In this document: one piece after another, positions 30,849-38,803 of the stretch
How the letters are laid out: every line of letters begins with the position of its first letter
Numbering within the stretch: position 1 is the first letter of the stretch
The notes under the pieces: generated by a model
The model's input: the letters and a program-made list of their open reading frames with translations, nothing else
Told to the model about the DNA's origin: nothing
Databases searched by the model: none
Program-made: the position numbers and the translations under genes
Assembly: GCF_944327115.1 (NCBI RefSeq)
Contig: NZ_CALVGS010000133.1
Coordinates: 1 to 47,691 of the forward strand
Reading direction: 5' to 3'
DNA from: an uncultured Traorella sp.
GTDB taxonomy: Bacteria; Bacillota_I; Bacilli_A; Erysipelotrichales; Erysipelotrichaceae
Length of the DNA stretch: 47,691 bases

Positions 30849-31796
30849 ATGAAAATAGTAATACAAGATCGATTGAATGAATCAGAACGGGAATTATTAG
30901 CAAAGGGACTATCAAAGCATCATTTAAAATTTGTTCGGAAATTATCTCAGGAAGATATTGATGATGCCCAGATCATTTTGGGAAATCCGACACCTGATTT
31001 AAATATCAAGAAAAAACATCTTAAGCTGATTCAGCTAAGAAGTGCCGGAAGTGATACATTTGTAAAACGAATATATCCGGATACGGTTCTTTGCAATGCC
31101 AGCGGCTGCTATGGCATTCCGCTTAGTGAACACGTTTTGGCACTGCTTTTAGCTCTTTCTAAAAATATACCGACCTATGTACATCAAATGGATCAGGGAT
31201 TATGGAAGAATCTGCATCAGGGCAAAGAAATCTATCATTCACAAATTGCTATTGTGGGCTGTGGTGATCTGGGTACTCAGACGGCTAAAAGGCTGCAAGC
31301 CTTTGACTGTCATATCACCGGTATCAAGCGAAGAAAGACAACCGCTTTAAAATATTTTGATGAAATAAAAACAATTGACCAGCTGGATGATGTATTAGGC
31401 GATATGGATACGGTCATTCTCTGTCTGCCGCAAACAGAAGAAACATCTTCACTTTTCAATAAAGAAAAGCTGCTTAAGATGAAAAAAGATGCCATCCTGA
31501 TCAATGTAGGAAGAGGAAGTGCCATTGTTCATGATGATCTTGTTGAAATCTTGCCATATCATCTTGGCGGGGTTGGACTGGATGTGACTGACCCGGAGCC
31601 GCTTCCTGCTGATGATCCATTATGGAGAAATGATAAAGTGATGATCACTCCTCATAGTGCCGGTGGCTTCATATGGAAAAGCACAAGAGAAAGATTTATT
31701 CAGCTATGTATTGAAAATGTTGAACGAATCAGCGAAAATCGTCCGTGTCTAAATCAGGTGGATTTGGATACGGGTTATCGAATAAATGTAAATTGA
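30849..31796 (+). CDS. D-isomer-specific 2-hydroxyacid dehydrogenase
   Basis: ATG 30849 follows AAAGGAG by five bases; 315 residues. A Rossmann NAD-binding domain has the motif IVGCGDLGTQTAKRL (near 135-150), and the catalytic residues follow in order: Arg in INVGRGSAIV (near 223), Glu in DPEPLPADDPLW (near 250) and His in ITPHSAGG (near 276). It reduces a 2-keto acid to a D-2-hydroxy acid. The substrate could be phosphoglycerate, lactate or another 2-keto acid, but length and short N-terminus do not tell. It sits alone between the pnp terminator and the M16 peptidase pair. Confidence 0.92.
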   Translation: MKIVIQDRLNESERELLAKGLSKHHLKFVRKLSQEDIDDAQIILGNPTPDLNIKKKHLKLIQLRSAGSDTFVKRIYPDTVLCNASGCYGIPLSEHVLALLLALSKNIPTYVHQMDQGLWKNLHQGKEIYHSQIAIVGCGDLGTQTAKRLQAFDCHITGIKRRKTTALKYFDEIKTIDQLDDVLGDMDTVILCLPQTEETSSLFNKEKLLKMKKDAILINVGRGSAIVHDDLVEILPYHLGGVGLDVTDPEPLPADDPLWRNDKVMITPHSAGGFIWKSTRERFIQLCIENVERISENRPCLNQVDLDTGYRINVN

Positions 31797-31803
31797 TTGA
31801 ATA

Positions 31804-31833
31804 TTGTGTTAAAGTATATAGGATGTTTATACT
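31804..31833 (+). promoter_or_regulatory. Candidate promoter of the M16 peptidase pair
   Basis: TTGTGT at 31804-31809 and TATACT at 31828-31833 are 18 bases apart. Initiation near 31840 gives a very short leader that carries GGGGAGG. No terminator follows the dehydrogenase gene, so read-through is also possible. Confidence 0.45.
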
Positions 31834-31850
31834 AGTAGGGGAGGAATTTT

Positions 31851-33116
31851 ATGATCAAAACGATTGCCGAAGGTGTTAGCTTGAATTATATTCAAAGCAA
31901 AAAATTCAAGGACATCTGTATATCTATCAATTTTATCAATAAAAATGAAGAAAAAAAAGCAACAGAGAGATCGCTGCTGGCAATGATGCTGGTAGATCGA
32001 TGTGCCCGCTATGATACCAAGAAAAAGATGAATGAGGTCTGTGATCATTTATATGGCTGTACATTAGGAAGCCGTACCGTTACATATGGAAAAGCTCATT
32101 GCGTAGAGATTCGCAGTAAAATCATCAATCCGCTCTATATTCATGAAAATCACAATATTTTAAATGACTGGTTAAATTTTATCAGCGATATTTTATTTCA
32201 GCCGCTGATGAAGCATGAAAGTTTTGATGCTGATCTGTTTCAGGAAAATAAAAATATCTTGATGTCGAAAATCAAGCGTAAAGAGGATGATGCTCAAAGC
32301 TATACGATCATGAAAGCATTTGAGATAGCAGGTAAGGATCAGCCGCTCAGTATTCGGGTGAGAGGAAGCAAAGAACTTCTTGAACAACTCCAAGCGGAAG
32401 ATATGGTTTCTTGTTATCATTCAATGATGAAAGAGGATCAGATTGAAATTATTGTCTGTGGTGATCTTGATGAAAATGCTTTTGTCAAGCTGATTACACA
32501 AAAGTTAAGTTTTAGTGATAGAAAAGCTTGTTATGAAACTTATTATCTTTTAAAATCACAGGAGTGTGGAATAAGCAGGGAAGAGAAAAATCAGCCTCAG
32601 ACAAATATCGCAATGGTCTATGCGACAAATGTAACGGTAAAGGATGCTGATTATCCGGCATTGAAAGTTGCGAATGGCATCTTAGGTCAACTGCCAAGCA
32701 GTTATCTTTTCCAGGTCGTCCGTGAGCAAAATTCACTATGTTATTCCATATCCTCCAATCTTATTTCTTATGATGGTGCCTGTCTGATCTCGACAGGTAT
32801 TGAGGAAGAAAATATAGATAAGACGTTGCGTCTAATCCAAGAACAGATCCAACGCTGTAAGCAGGGAGATATCAGTGATGAGCTTCTTGAAACTACTAAA
32901 AAGATGCTGGTCGGGGCATTGATGAATTCGCTTGATGAGATGAGCAGCATCATCGGTTATCAGTTGGGAAATTCCATATTAAAACGCAAATATCCGATCG
33001 AAGAAAATATTCAAGCAGTATCTGCTGTTACCAAAGATGATGTAGTCAGGGTGTTTCAGAAGATGACGCACGTTGCCACTTTTATATGTGCTTCAAAGGA
33101 GAAGGATTATGAATAA
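31851..33116 (+). CDS. M16-family protein without zinc motif (YmfF-like)
   Basis: ATG 31851 follows GGGGAGG; 421 residues. The overall fold is M16 (two LuxS/MPP-like halves; SYLFQVVREQNSLCYSISSN near 284-304 in the C-terminal half), but the zinc motif H-x-x-E-H is absent from the N-terminal half, where RSLLAMMLVDRCARYDTKKKM stands in its place. It overlaps by eight bases with the next gene, which does carry the motif. The layout is that of B. subtilis ymfF-ymfH, a non-catalytic and a catalytic half which likely form a heterodimer. RefSeq names these as EF-P 5-aminopentanol modification-associated, which rests on B. subtilis; the substrate here is unknown. Confidence 0.85.
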   Translation: MIKTIAEGVSLNYIQSKKFKDICISINFINKNEEKKATERSLLAMMLVDRCARYDTKKKMNEVCDHLYGCTLGSRTVTYGKAHCVEIRSKIINPLYIHENHNILNDWLNFISDILFQPLMKHESFDADLFQENKNILMSKIKRKEDDAQSYTIMKAFEIAGKDQPLSIRVRGSKELLEQLQAEDMVSCYHSMMKEDQIEIIVCGDLDENAFVKLITQKLSFSDRKACYETYYLLKSQECGISREEKNQPQTNIAMVYATNVTVKDADYPALKVANGILGQLPSSYLFQVVREQNSLCYSISSNLISYDGACLISTGIEEENIDKTLRLIQEQIQRCKQGDISDELLETTKKMLVGALMNSLDEMSSIIGYQLGNSILKRKYPIEENIQAVSAVTKDDVVRVFQKMTHVATFICASKEKDYE

Positions 33117-34389
33117 GGTTGTATCAAATAAATATCAGGAATGTTATTACGAAACAACATTAGATAATGGGTTAAAGGTAGTTATCTGGCATAAGGAAGG
33201 CTATGAAAAAAGCTTTGCGATCATGGCAACGCCCATGGGAGCTTTTGATGTATCGCAAATAGATTCAAAAGGCAATGAGTTTGAATATCATTCAGGCGTT
33301 GCTCATTTTCTTGAACATAAGATGTTTGAATCCCGGCATCGTGATGTTATGGAAGATTTTTCTAGGATGGGTGCAAATGTGAATGCAACTACAACATATG
33401 ATATGACCTGTTATTATTTTCAAACAAGTCATGATTTGAAGGAGCCTCTTAATCTGCTTCTTGATTTTACCCAAAGCCTTGACATCAATGAAAAAAGTGT
33501 TGAAAAAGAGAAGGGAATCATCATTCAGGAATTGAATATGTATCAGCAGATGAGTGATTTCCGTCTTGTCAGGGAGAGCTTTGCGGCACTTTATCATGAG
33601 CATCCTCTAAAAAATGATGTCGGAGGTACGATCCAAAGCGTTACGGAAACCACTTTGGATGAATTAAAGCGTTGTTTTAACAACAATTATCATCCACATT
33701 CAATGATTTGTGTTGTAGTAACCGGCAAAGATCCTGAAGAGGTCATGAAGATCATCGAAGAAAATCAGTCTAAGAAGAAATTCGCCAGCATCAATACCGC
33801 AAAACGTAAATATGTTCATGAACCCAAAGAAGTGGTCAAAGACCATGTTTCATTTGAAATGGATATCAATCGGCCAAAAGTCAATCTTGCTTTTAAATTA
33901 GATGGCATTGCTGATCCGAAAGAACGCTGTCGGACAGAAATTTATCTGCGTTTTTATTTTGATGCATGGTTCTCGTCCATCAATGATGAATATCAGAAAT
34001 GGCTGGATCAGAAAATTATCAACGATTTCTTTGGATATGAGTTTGATTTTGGCGAAGATTACGGTTACTGCATGCTTTACAGTGAAACAGATAAAACAGA
34101 AGAATTTAAACAATTGGTTTTTGACCAGTTGAACAGGATGAAGAATACGCCTTTGAAGAAAGAGGTATTCGATCAGCTGAAGCGAAGATATTATGGTGAA
34201 AATATCCGGGAATTGAATGATTTTGAAGGTATTGCCATTACTTATATCCGTAACTATTTCAATCAGCTTTCTTACTTTGAAATTTATGATTTAATAGAGA
34301 ATGTAACCTTGGAAGAAGTTCAGAAAGTGATGGATAAACTGGATCTAAGTCATTTCTCATTTATTGAATGTCTACCATTTAGAGGCTAA
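33109..34389 (+). CDS. M16-family zinc peptidase (YmfH-like)
   Basis: The favoured ATG is 33109 with AAAGGAG just ahead; an in-frame ATG at 33073 lies inside the previous gene. The 426-residue product has HFLEHKMFE (near 65-73), the H-x-x-E-H zinc motif, and the distal Glu in EKEKGIIIQELNMY (near 130-144), so it should be catalytic. It pairs with the YmfF-like protein encoded upstream, a heterodimer by analogy with MPP/PQQL-like M16 pairs. It acts in the cytosol as no signal is seen. It ends in a good terminator. Confidence 0.9.
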   Translation: MNKVVSNKYQECYYETTLDNGLKVVIWHKEGYEKSFAIMATPMGAFDVSQIDSKGNEFEYHSGVAHFLEHKMFESRHRDVMEDFSRMGANVNATTTYDMTCYYFQTSHDLKEPLNLLLDFTQSLDINEKSVEKEKGIIIQELNMYQQMSDFRLVRESFAALYHEHPLKNDVGGTIQSVTETTLDELKRCFNNNYHPHSMICVVVTGKDPEEVMKIIEENQSKKKFASINTAKRKYVHEPKEVVKDHVSFEMDINRPKVNLAFKLDGIADPKERCRTEIYLRFYFDAWFSSINDEYQKWLDQKIINDFFGYEFDFGEDYGYCMLYSETDKTEEFKQLVFDQLNRMKNTPLKKEVFDQLKRRYYGENIRELNDFEGIAITYIRNYFNQLSYFEIYDLIENVTLEEVQKVMDKLDLSHFSFIECLPFRG

Positions 34390-34402
34390 GGCCTCTTTTT
34401 TT
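34381..34402 (+). terminator. Intrinsic terminator of the M16 pair
   Basis: AGAGGC (34381-34386) pairs with GCCTCT (34391-34396) around a TAAG loop and is followed by seven T residues. It overlaps the stop codon. Confidence 0.8.
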
Positions 34403-34435
34403 ATAATAGCGATTCTTTTGAACCGCTTCGGCTGC

Positions 34436-34750
34436 TTATGAAAGAAACGATACTTTTTCAGCAACAAATTTATATGCGAGAAATGGTTTGCCTTCATTTG
34501 TCTTCAGCTTTGAAGATTGAATCCGTCCCTGAATGCTGAGCATATCTCCTTCCTTTGAATTTTCATAGCAGATTTCCGCTATGCCTCTCCACAGTTCTAC
34601 TTCTATCGTGTCTTCGTCATAAAAACCTTCACTGTTGCGAAAATTACGTTCAACATCAAGAGTGACCCGTGAAAATTTGATGCCTTTATCCGTTTCTCTG
34701 ATTTCGCTTATTTCTTTCAGCTTTCCTTCTACGATAAATGTATTGATCAT
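34436..34750 (-). CDS. Short single-stranded DNA-binding protein-like OB-fold protein
   Basis: The 104-residue product starts at ATG 34750-34748 with AAAGGAGG ahead. It has the OB-fold pattern of bacterial SSB: MINTFIVEGKLKEISEIRET, VTLDVERNF, DTIEVELWRG and GDMLSIQGRIQSSK. It is shorter than the usual 150-170 residues because the disordered tail that ends in D-D-x-x-F is missing, so it cannot recruit partner proteins in the usual way. It may be a second SSB or a related OB-fold protein acting on DNA or RNA. A promoter on the - strand drives it, and the rpsD gene lies upstream on the same strand. Confidence 0.85.
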   Translation of the reverse strand: MINTFIVEGKLKEISEIRETDKGIKFSRVTLDVERNFRNSEGFYDEDTIEVELWRGIAEICYENSKEGDMLSIQGRIQSSKLKTNEGKPFLAYKFVAEKVSFLS

Positions 34751-34773
34751 AAATTGACCTCCTTTTCGGACAT

Positions 34774-34802
34774 AGGATATAATAAAGAGCTTTTTTCGTC
34801 AA
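34774..34802 (-). promoter_or_regulatory. Promoter of the SSB-like gene
   Basis: TTGACG (34802-34797) and TATCCT (34779-34774) are separated by 17 bases on the - strand, with initiation near 34767 and a short leader carrying AAAGGAGG. Confidence 0.6.
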
Positions 34803-34952
34803 AAAGGCATATTTGTCCAAATATAATTATTAGTTTGAAAAAAAGAGGCAGCAGGTAATATTTGTTTCAATTATTAATGATATAGACAAATTCAGTAAAA
34901 TTTATCTGATTGAGAGAAATACAGATTTTATACAATAAAATATGACATAAAA

Positions 34953-34970
34953 AAGCCCCGTATGGGGCTT
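34953..34970 (-). terminator. Intrinsic terminator of rpsD
   Basis: AAGCCCC and GGGGCTT form a 7-bp GC-rich stem with a 4-base loop; on the - strand it is followed by TTTTT (34954-34949). It lies just after the rpsD stop codon. Confidence 0.85.
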
Positions 34971-34974
34971 AAGA

Positions 34975-35577
34975 TTATCTGTTGTAGAATTCAACAACTA
35001 AGGCTTCATTGATTTCCTGATTCAATTCACTGCGTTCAGGATAACGTGCATAGACACCTTTTTTAGCTTCCTTATCAACGGTTACGAAAGCAACTGTGTT
35101 CAATGTAGCTTCCAAAGCTTCGTTGATAGCGCTGTTGTTCATCATCGATTCCTTGACAGAAATTGTCTGTCCCGGCTTGATCAGGCATGAAGGAATATCT
35201 ATACGCTTGCCGTCAACCAAGATGTGTCCGTGGTTAACTAACTGTCTTGCAGCTCTGCGGGTTCTTGCAAAGCCCATTCTGTAAACCAGGTTGTCAAGTC
35301 TTGATTCAAGCATGAATAAGAAGTTGTCACCTTTGACACCCTTCATCTTGCTGGCTTTTACGAAAGTGTTGTGGAACTGCTTTTCGTTAACGCCATACAT
35401 GTATCTGATGCGCTGTTTTTCTCTCAGCTGCAATCCGTAGTTTGTCAGCTTGACTCTTTTTGTTGGTCCGTGCTGACCAGGTGCATAATTTCTCTTTGTC
35501 AATTCTTCGCCTGTTTCCAAAACAGAAAATCCTAAACGACGAGATTTCTTCCAAACAGGTCCTGTAATTCTTGCCAT
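34975..35577 (-). CDS. rpsD: Ribosomal protein S4
   Basis: The correct ATG is at 35577-35575 ([11 protein letters not shown]), with GGAGG a few bases before; a longer in-frame reading to 35670 would take in the leader. The 200-residue product matches S4: [15 protein letters not shown]-like start, YAPGQHGP motif near 38, an S4 RNA-binding domain (about 90-150, [23 protein letters not shown]). The N-terminus lacks the cysteine zinc motif (C- form). S4 is a primary 16S rRNA binder in 30S assembly and, in several bacteria, represses its own mRNA. Confidence 0.97.
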   Translation of the reverse strand: MARITGPVWKKSRRLGFSVLETGEELTKRNYAPGQHGPTKRVKLTNYGLQLREKQRIRYMYGVNEKQFHNTFVKASKMKGVKGDNFLFMLESRLDNLVYRMGFARTRRAARQLVNHGHILVDGKRIDIPSCLIKPGQTISVKESMMNNSAINEALEATLNTVAFVTVDKEAKKGVYARYPERSELNQEINEALVVEFYNR

Positions 35578-35748
35578 AATTTTTCCTCCTATAATTGTTT
35601 TATGGTTTGCATAAAACAATAACAGATGCAAATCATCTGCCTGTGTGTCAATATTCGATTCTTTCACCAATGCAGCCGTGCTACTTGAATCACTCTTTGG
35701 TCATTGACGCGGATAGTCAGACTTTGCTTGCTGCCATCATTTTGACGC
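35578..35748 (-). promoter_or_regulatory. Long structured 5' leader of rpsD (probable S4 autoregulatory element)
   Basis: About 170 bases separate the promoter from the start codon, far more than any other gene here. It holds a perfect 11-bp hairpin, ATTGTTTTATG with CATAAAACAAT (35594-35604 and 35610-35620 on the + strand), that lies directly before the ribosome-binding site, and a CAGATG/CATCTG hairpin at 35623-35639. Long rpsD leaders with S4 binding sites are known in Bacillus; equivalence here is inferred. Confidence 0.55.
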
Positions 35749-35754
35749 TTAATA

Positions 35755-35783
35755 ATGATATCAGATAATATCGGGTAAGTCAA
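35755..35783 (-). promoter_or_regulatory. Promoter of rpsD
   Basis: TTGACT (35783-35778) and TATCAT (35760-35755) are 17 bases apart on the - strand with a TG upstream of the -10. Initiation near 35748. Confidence 0.7.
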
Positions 35784-35929
35784 ATATAATTTACCTAAAA
35801 ATGGGACTTTTTTGCACTTTTGGGATATGTTCAGCGAGCAAAATGAAATGAATGATCTAAAAAGATGAAGATTAATGATTCAAGGGTTCAAAATTATGAT
35901 ACAATAATACAGTAAGTAGGTGGAATGAT
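35784..35929. other. Intergenic region between divergent rpsD and ezrA
   Basis: Apart from the ezrA promoter at 35895-35905 I see nothing in this stretch: no ORF with a ribosome-binding site, no clear hairpin. Confidence 0.4.
35895..35905 (+). promoter_or_regulatory. Extended -10 promoter of ezrA
   Basis: TATGATACAAT (extended -10, hexamer TACAAT 35900-35905). The -35 is weak. Initiation near 35912, with GTAGGTGG as the ribosome-binding site. Confidence 0.55.
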
Positions 35930-37669
35930 ATGGATCAGATAAGAGAATTTTTAAATCAGTTTACAGGCAGTAATTCAATGCTGTTTATTGTCATAGGTGT
36001 TTGTATTGCATTGCTGGTATTGATCATTTTGATAACAGCTTTGTCCAGAAAAAAGGTAAAAGCGATGCAGGATGAGGCGGAAACGCTTTATACATCCATA
36101 AAAAGCATTTCTTTACCTTTTAAAATGAATAAAGCAGAATCACTGGCAAGGGTAAATACAAGCATTAAAGAAGCTGTGGAAAAATCACAGGCACAGTTTG
36201 AAAGCGTTCAGGAATGTCTGAAGGAGTGCAGCAGTGAATTAGGTGAAATCGATGATTTGATTTATGTACATAAAACAAAGGCAGCCAAGGTGCAGCTGAT
36301 CGACCTCATTGAAAAGCTTCACGGATGTGAAGCTGAAGCCAATACCTTAAATGCGGTATTGGATTCTATCTTGGAACAGCAGTCGACACAGCGTGAACAG
36401 ATTATTCGCCTGCAAAATCGTTTCCGTGTGAATAAGGGTGTCATTGCCAGCAACCGGGAAATCTATAACAGTGGCATCGAGGTATTGGAAGACCGTGTAT
36501 TGACGATCGAAAAGATGTTTTCAACATTTGAAGAATGGATGTATGCCAGCGAATTTTCTAAGGCAGCTAAGCAGCAGGAAGAAATCAGTGAAGCGATCGA
36601 TGAGCTGGAACTGCTGATGAAGGAATATCCGGCGTTGTATGAGGAAGCCAAGCTCACATTGCCAAAGGCCATCGATGAAACGAGCTATGTATATTCACAG
36701 GCCCGCAACAAAGGTGTTTATCTGGAGCATCTGGAAGTCAGCAAGAATCTGGAAATCATTTCAGGTACGTTAAAGGATGATTTAAATCAGCTTTCAGAGG
36801 GCAGGGTCGATGGTATCATGGATTCGCTTTTGGAAAGCCGCAAGCGTCTTACACAGCTGAAAGAACAGGTCGTACATGAAGAAAAAGCCTATGATGAATT
36901 AAAAGGCAATGTGCAGTTTTTATATGATCAGATCGATCATTTAGAAAAGCAGCGTTTGATGTTACGAGAGCTTTATGAAAAGAAAAAGGATCGGTTCGAT
37001 CTTAACGATATGACTGCACAGCTCGATATGATCGATCAGGAAGTGAAAAAGCTTTTTGCGGATCGTGAAACATTAAAGGGATGCATGCTGGAAAAAACGA
37101 TTCCGGCAACGACATTGTTGCTGACCTATAAGGATCTGAGTGCAGATACTAATGAGGTATGCGATCGATTTGAAAAGCTCAAGGAGCAGCTGGAAAGTGC
37201 CTGCAGTGATGAAATACGTGCACAGAAGCAGCTTTTGAAGCTTCAGCTGATTCTTAATGAGATCCACGTCAAGATGAATAAGAAGCGTTTGCCAAGTGTT
37301 TCTATGACTTATTCAGATGACTATCATAAGGCTGAAATGATGGTAGCGGATATTGAACATATTTTAAATGTTTCACCGTTGGATATCGATGCGTTGAATG
37401 TAAAGATCAAGGAATCGATTGATTTTGTCTATACATTGTATAATTCGGTAAATAATCTGGTGGGTATGGCTACCATGGTTGAAAATACGATCGTCTTTGG
37501 TAACCGTTATCGTTCCAGCAATGCCGAGATCGATAGTGAACTGACAAGAGCCGAGCTTTGTTTCAGAAACGGACAATATACAAAGGCTTTAAAGATAGCC
37601 ATCTCGGCTATTGAAAAGATACATCCCGGTTCTTATGAAAAGCTTTTGAGAAAATCTCAGGGAGTTTAA
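35930..37669 (+). CDS. ezrA: Septation ring formation regulator EzrA
   Basis: ATG 35930 follows AGGTGG; 579 residues, slightly above the 562 of B. subtilis. One transmembrane helix near the N-terminus (about 18-38, MLFIVIGVCIALLVLIILIT) with a short extracellular start is followed by a long, all-helical cytoplasmic part with coiled-coil heptads (about 50-560), the EzrA plan. EzrA binds FtsZ and limits Z-ring formation at wrong places, while helping septal wall synthesis. Sequence divergence in this family is high, but the gene order ezrA-desulfurase-thiI is the same as in B. subtilis, which supports the name. The desulfurase begins three bases after the stop. Confidence 0.88.
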   Translation: MDQIREFLNQFTGSNSMLFIVIGVCIALLVLIILITALSRKKVKAMQDEAETLYTSIKSISLPFKMNKAESLARVNTSIKEAVEKSQAQFESVQECLKECSSELGEIDDLIYVHKTKAAKVQLIDLIEKLHGCEAEANTLNAVLDSILEQQSTQREQIIRLQNRFRVNKGVIASNREIYNSGIEVLEDRVLTIEKMFSTFEEWMYASEFSKAAKQQEEISEAIDELELLMKEYPALYEEAKLTLPKAIDETSYVYSQARNKGVYLEHLEVSKNLEIISGTLKDDLNQLSEGRVDGIMDSLLESRKRLTQLKEQVVHEEKAYDELKGNVQFLYDQIDHLEKQRLMLRELYEKKKDRFDLNDMTAQLDMIDQEVKKLFADRETLKGCMLEKTIPATTLLLTYKDLSADTNEVCDRFEKLKEQLESACSDEIRAQKQLLKLQLILNEIHVKMNKKRLPSVSMTYSDDYHKAEMMVADIEHILNVSPLDIDALNVKIKESIDFVYTLYNSVNNLVGMATMVENTIVFGNRYRSSNAEIDSELTRAELCFRNGQYTKALKIAISAIEKIHPGSYEKLLRKSQGV

Positions 37670-37672
37670 GCT

Positions 37673-38803
37673 ATGATTTTTTTAGATAGTGCATCAACAA
37701 CACCTCTGCATCCAGAGGTGTTGAAAACATATGTATATATTTTGGAGAATTATTTTGCGAATAGTGATGCGCTTTATGATTACGCATTGAAAAGCTCGTC
37801 ACTGATGGAACAAAGCCGGGAACAGATTGCCAATATGCTGAAGGTAAAAGATGATGAGATCTTTTTTACCAGCGGTGCGAGTGAAAGCAACAATATGCTG
37901 ATCAAGGGTATCAGCTTTGCTTATCAGCATAAGGGAAAGCATCTGATTACTTCAGCAGTTGAACATTCTTCAGTGATGGGAGCTTTTAAGCAGTTGGAAG
38001 AATTTTTCGGATTTGAAGTGACTTATCTGCCTGTTAATTCAAAGGGAGTCGTTGAATGTGAGCGATTAAGACAAGCGCTGCGTCCGGATACGATTCTTGT
38101 ATCGATCATGTCAATCAATAATGAAGTAGGTTCTGTCAATGATCTAAAAGCTCTTTCAAAGATCGTTAAGACATATTCGCATGCATTTTTTCACAGTGAC
38201 TGTACACAGTCACTGGCTAAGATGGAAATTCCTATGGAATGCCTGGACGCAGCCAGTTTTTCAGCGCATAAGATTTATGGCTGCAAGGGCAGCGGATTTC
38301 TTTATAAAAAAGCACCTATTCAGCTTTTGCCGCTGATCAATGGCGGTCAGCAGGAAGAAGGACTGCGCGGTGGAACAAGCAATCATCCGTGTAACATCGT
38401 GTTGGCCAAGACGCTTCGCCTTGCCTTAGAAAAGATGGAAGAGCATCGTCAGAAGGTGGCCGTCTTGAATGACTTATTAAGAAGAGAATTGAATCGGATG
38501 GATGACATTGTTATCAATTCGCCTGAGGATGCTTCACCGTATATTTTGAATTTTTCCTGCACCTGCATGACAAGTGAGATCATGTTGAATGCTTTGAATG
38601 AAAGACAGATTTATGTATCGGCGCAAAGCACTTGTCACAGCAAGACCCGAAGTGTCAGCCCTGTTCTTTTAGCGATGGGGATCGATCAGAAAAGAGCCTC
38701 ACAGGCAATACGTATTTCTTTTTCTTATTTGAACACGGAGGAAGAAGTACATGAATTTATTAGAAATTTAAAGGAGATCTTACATGAGTATCGAATCAAA
38801 TAA
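37673..38803 (+). CDS. Cysteine desulfurase (NifZ/IscS-like), sulfur donor for ThiI
   Basis: ATG 37673 is three bases after the ezrA stop with GGGAG ahead; 376 residues. It is a fold-type I PLP enzyme: FTSGASESNNML (near 66-77), HS (near 99), Lys200 in FSAHKIYGCKGSG as the PLP lysine, and Cys321 in STCHSKTR as the sulfur-accepting residue. It takes sulfur from L-cysteine, giving alanine and a persulfide. Because its end overlaps the start of thiI by 20 bases, and B. subtilis NifZ serves ThiI, it most likely feeds 4-thiouridine synthesis (established for NifZ, inferred here). Confidence 0.93.
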   Translation: MIFLDSASTTPLHPEVLKTYVYILENYFANSDALYDYALKSSSLMEQSREQIANMLKVKDDEIFFTSGASESNNMLIKGISFAYQHKGKHLITSAVEHSSVMGAFKQLEEFFGFEVTYLPVNSKGVVECERLRQALRPDTILVSIMSINNEVGSVNDLKALSKIVKTYSHAFFHSDCTQSLAKMEIPMECLDAASFSAHKIYGCKGSGFLYKKAPIQLLPLINGGQQEEGLRGGTSNHPCNIVLAKTLRLALEKMEEHRQKVAVLNDLLRRELNRMDDIVINSPEDASPYILNFSCTCMTSEIMLNALNERQIYVSAQSTCHSKTRSVSPVLLAMGIDQKRASQAIRISFSYLNTEEEVHEFIRNLKEILHEYRIK

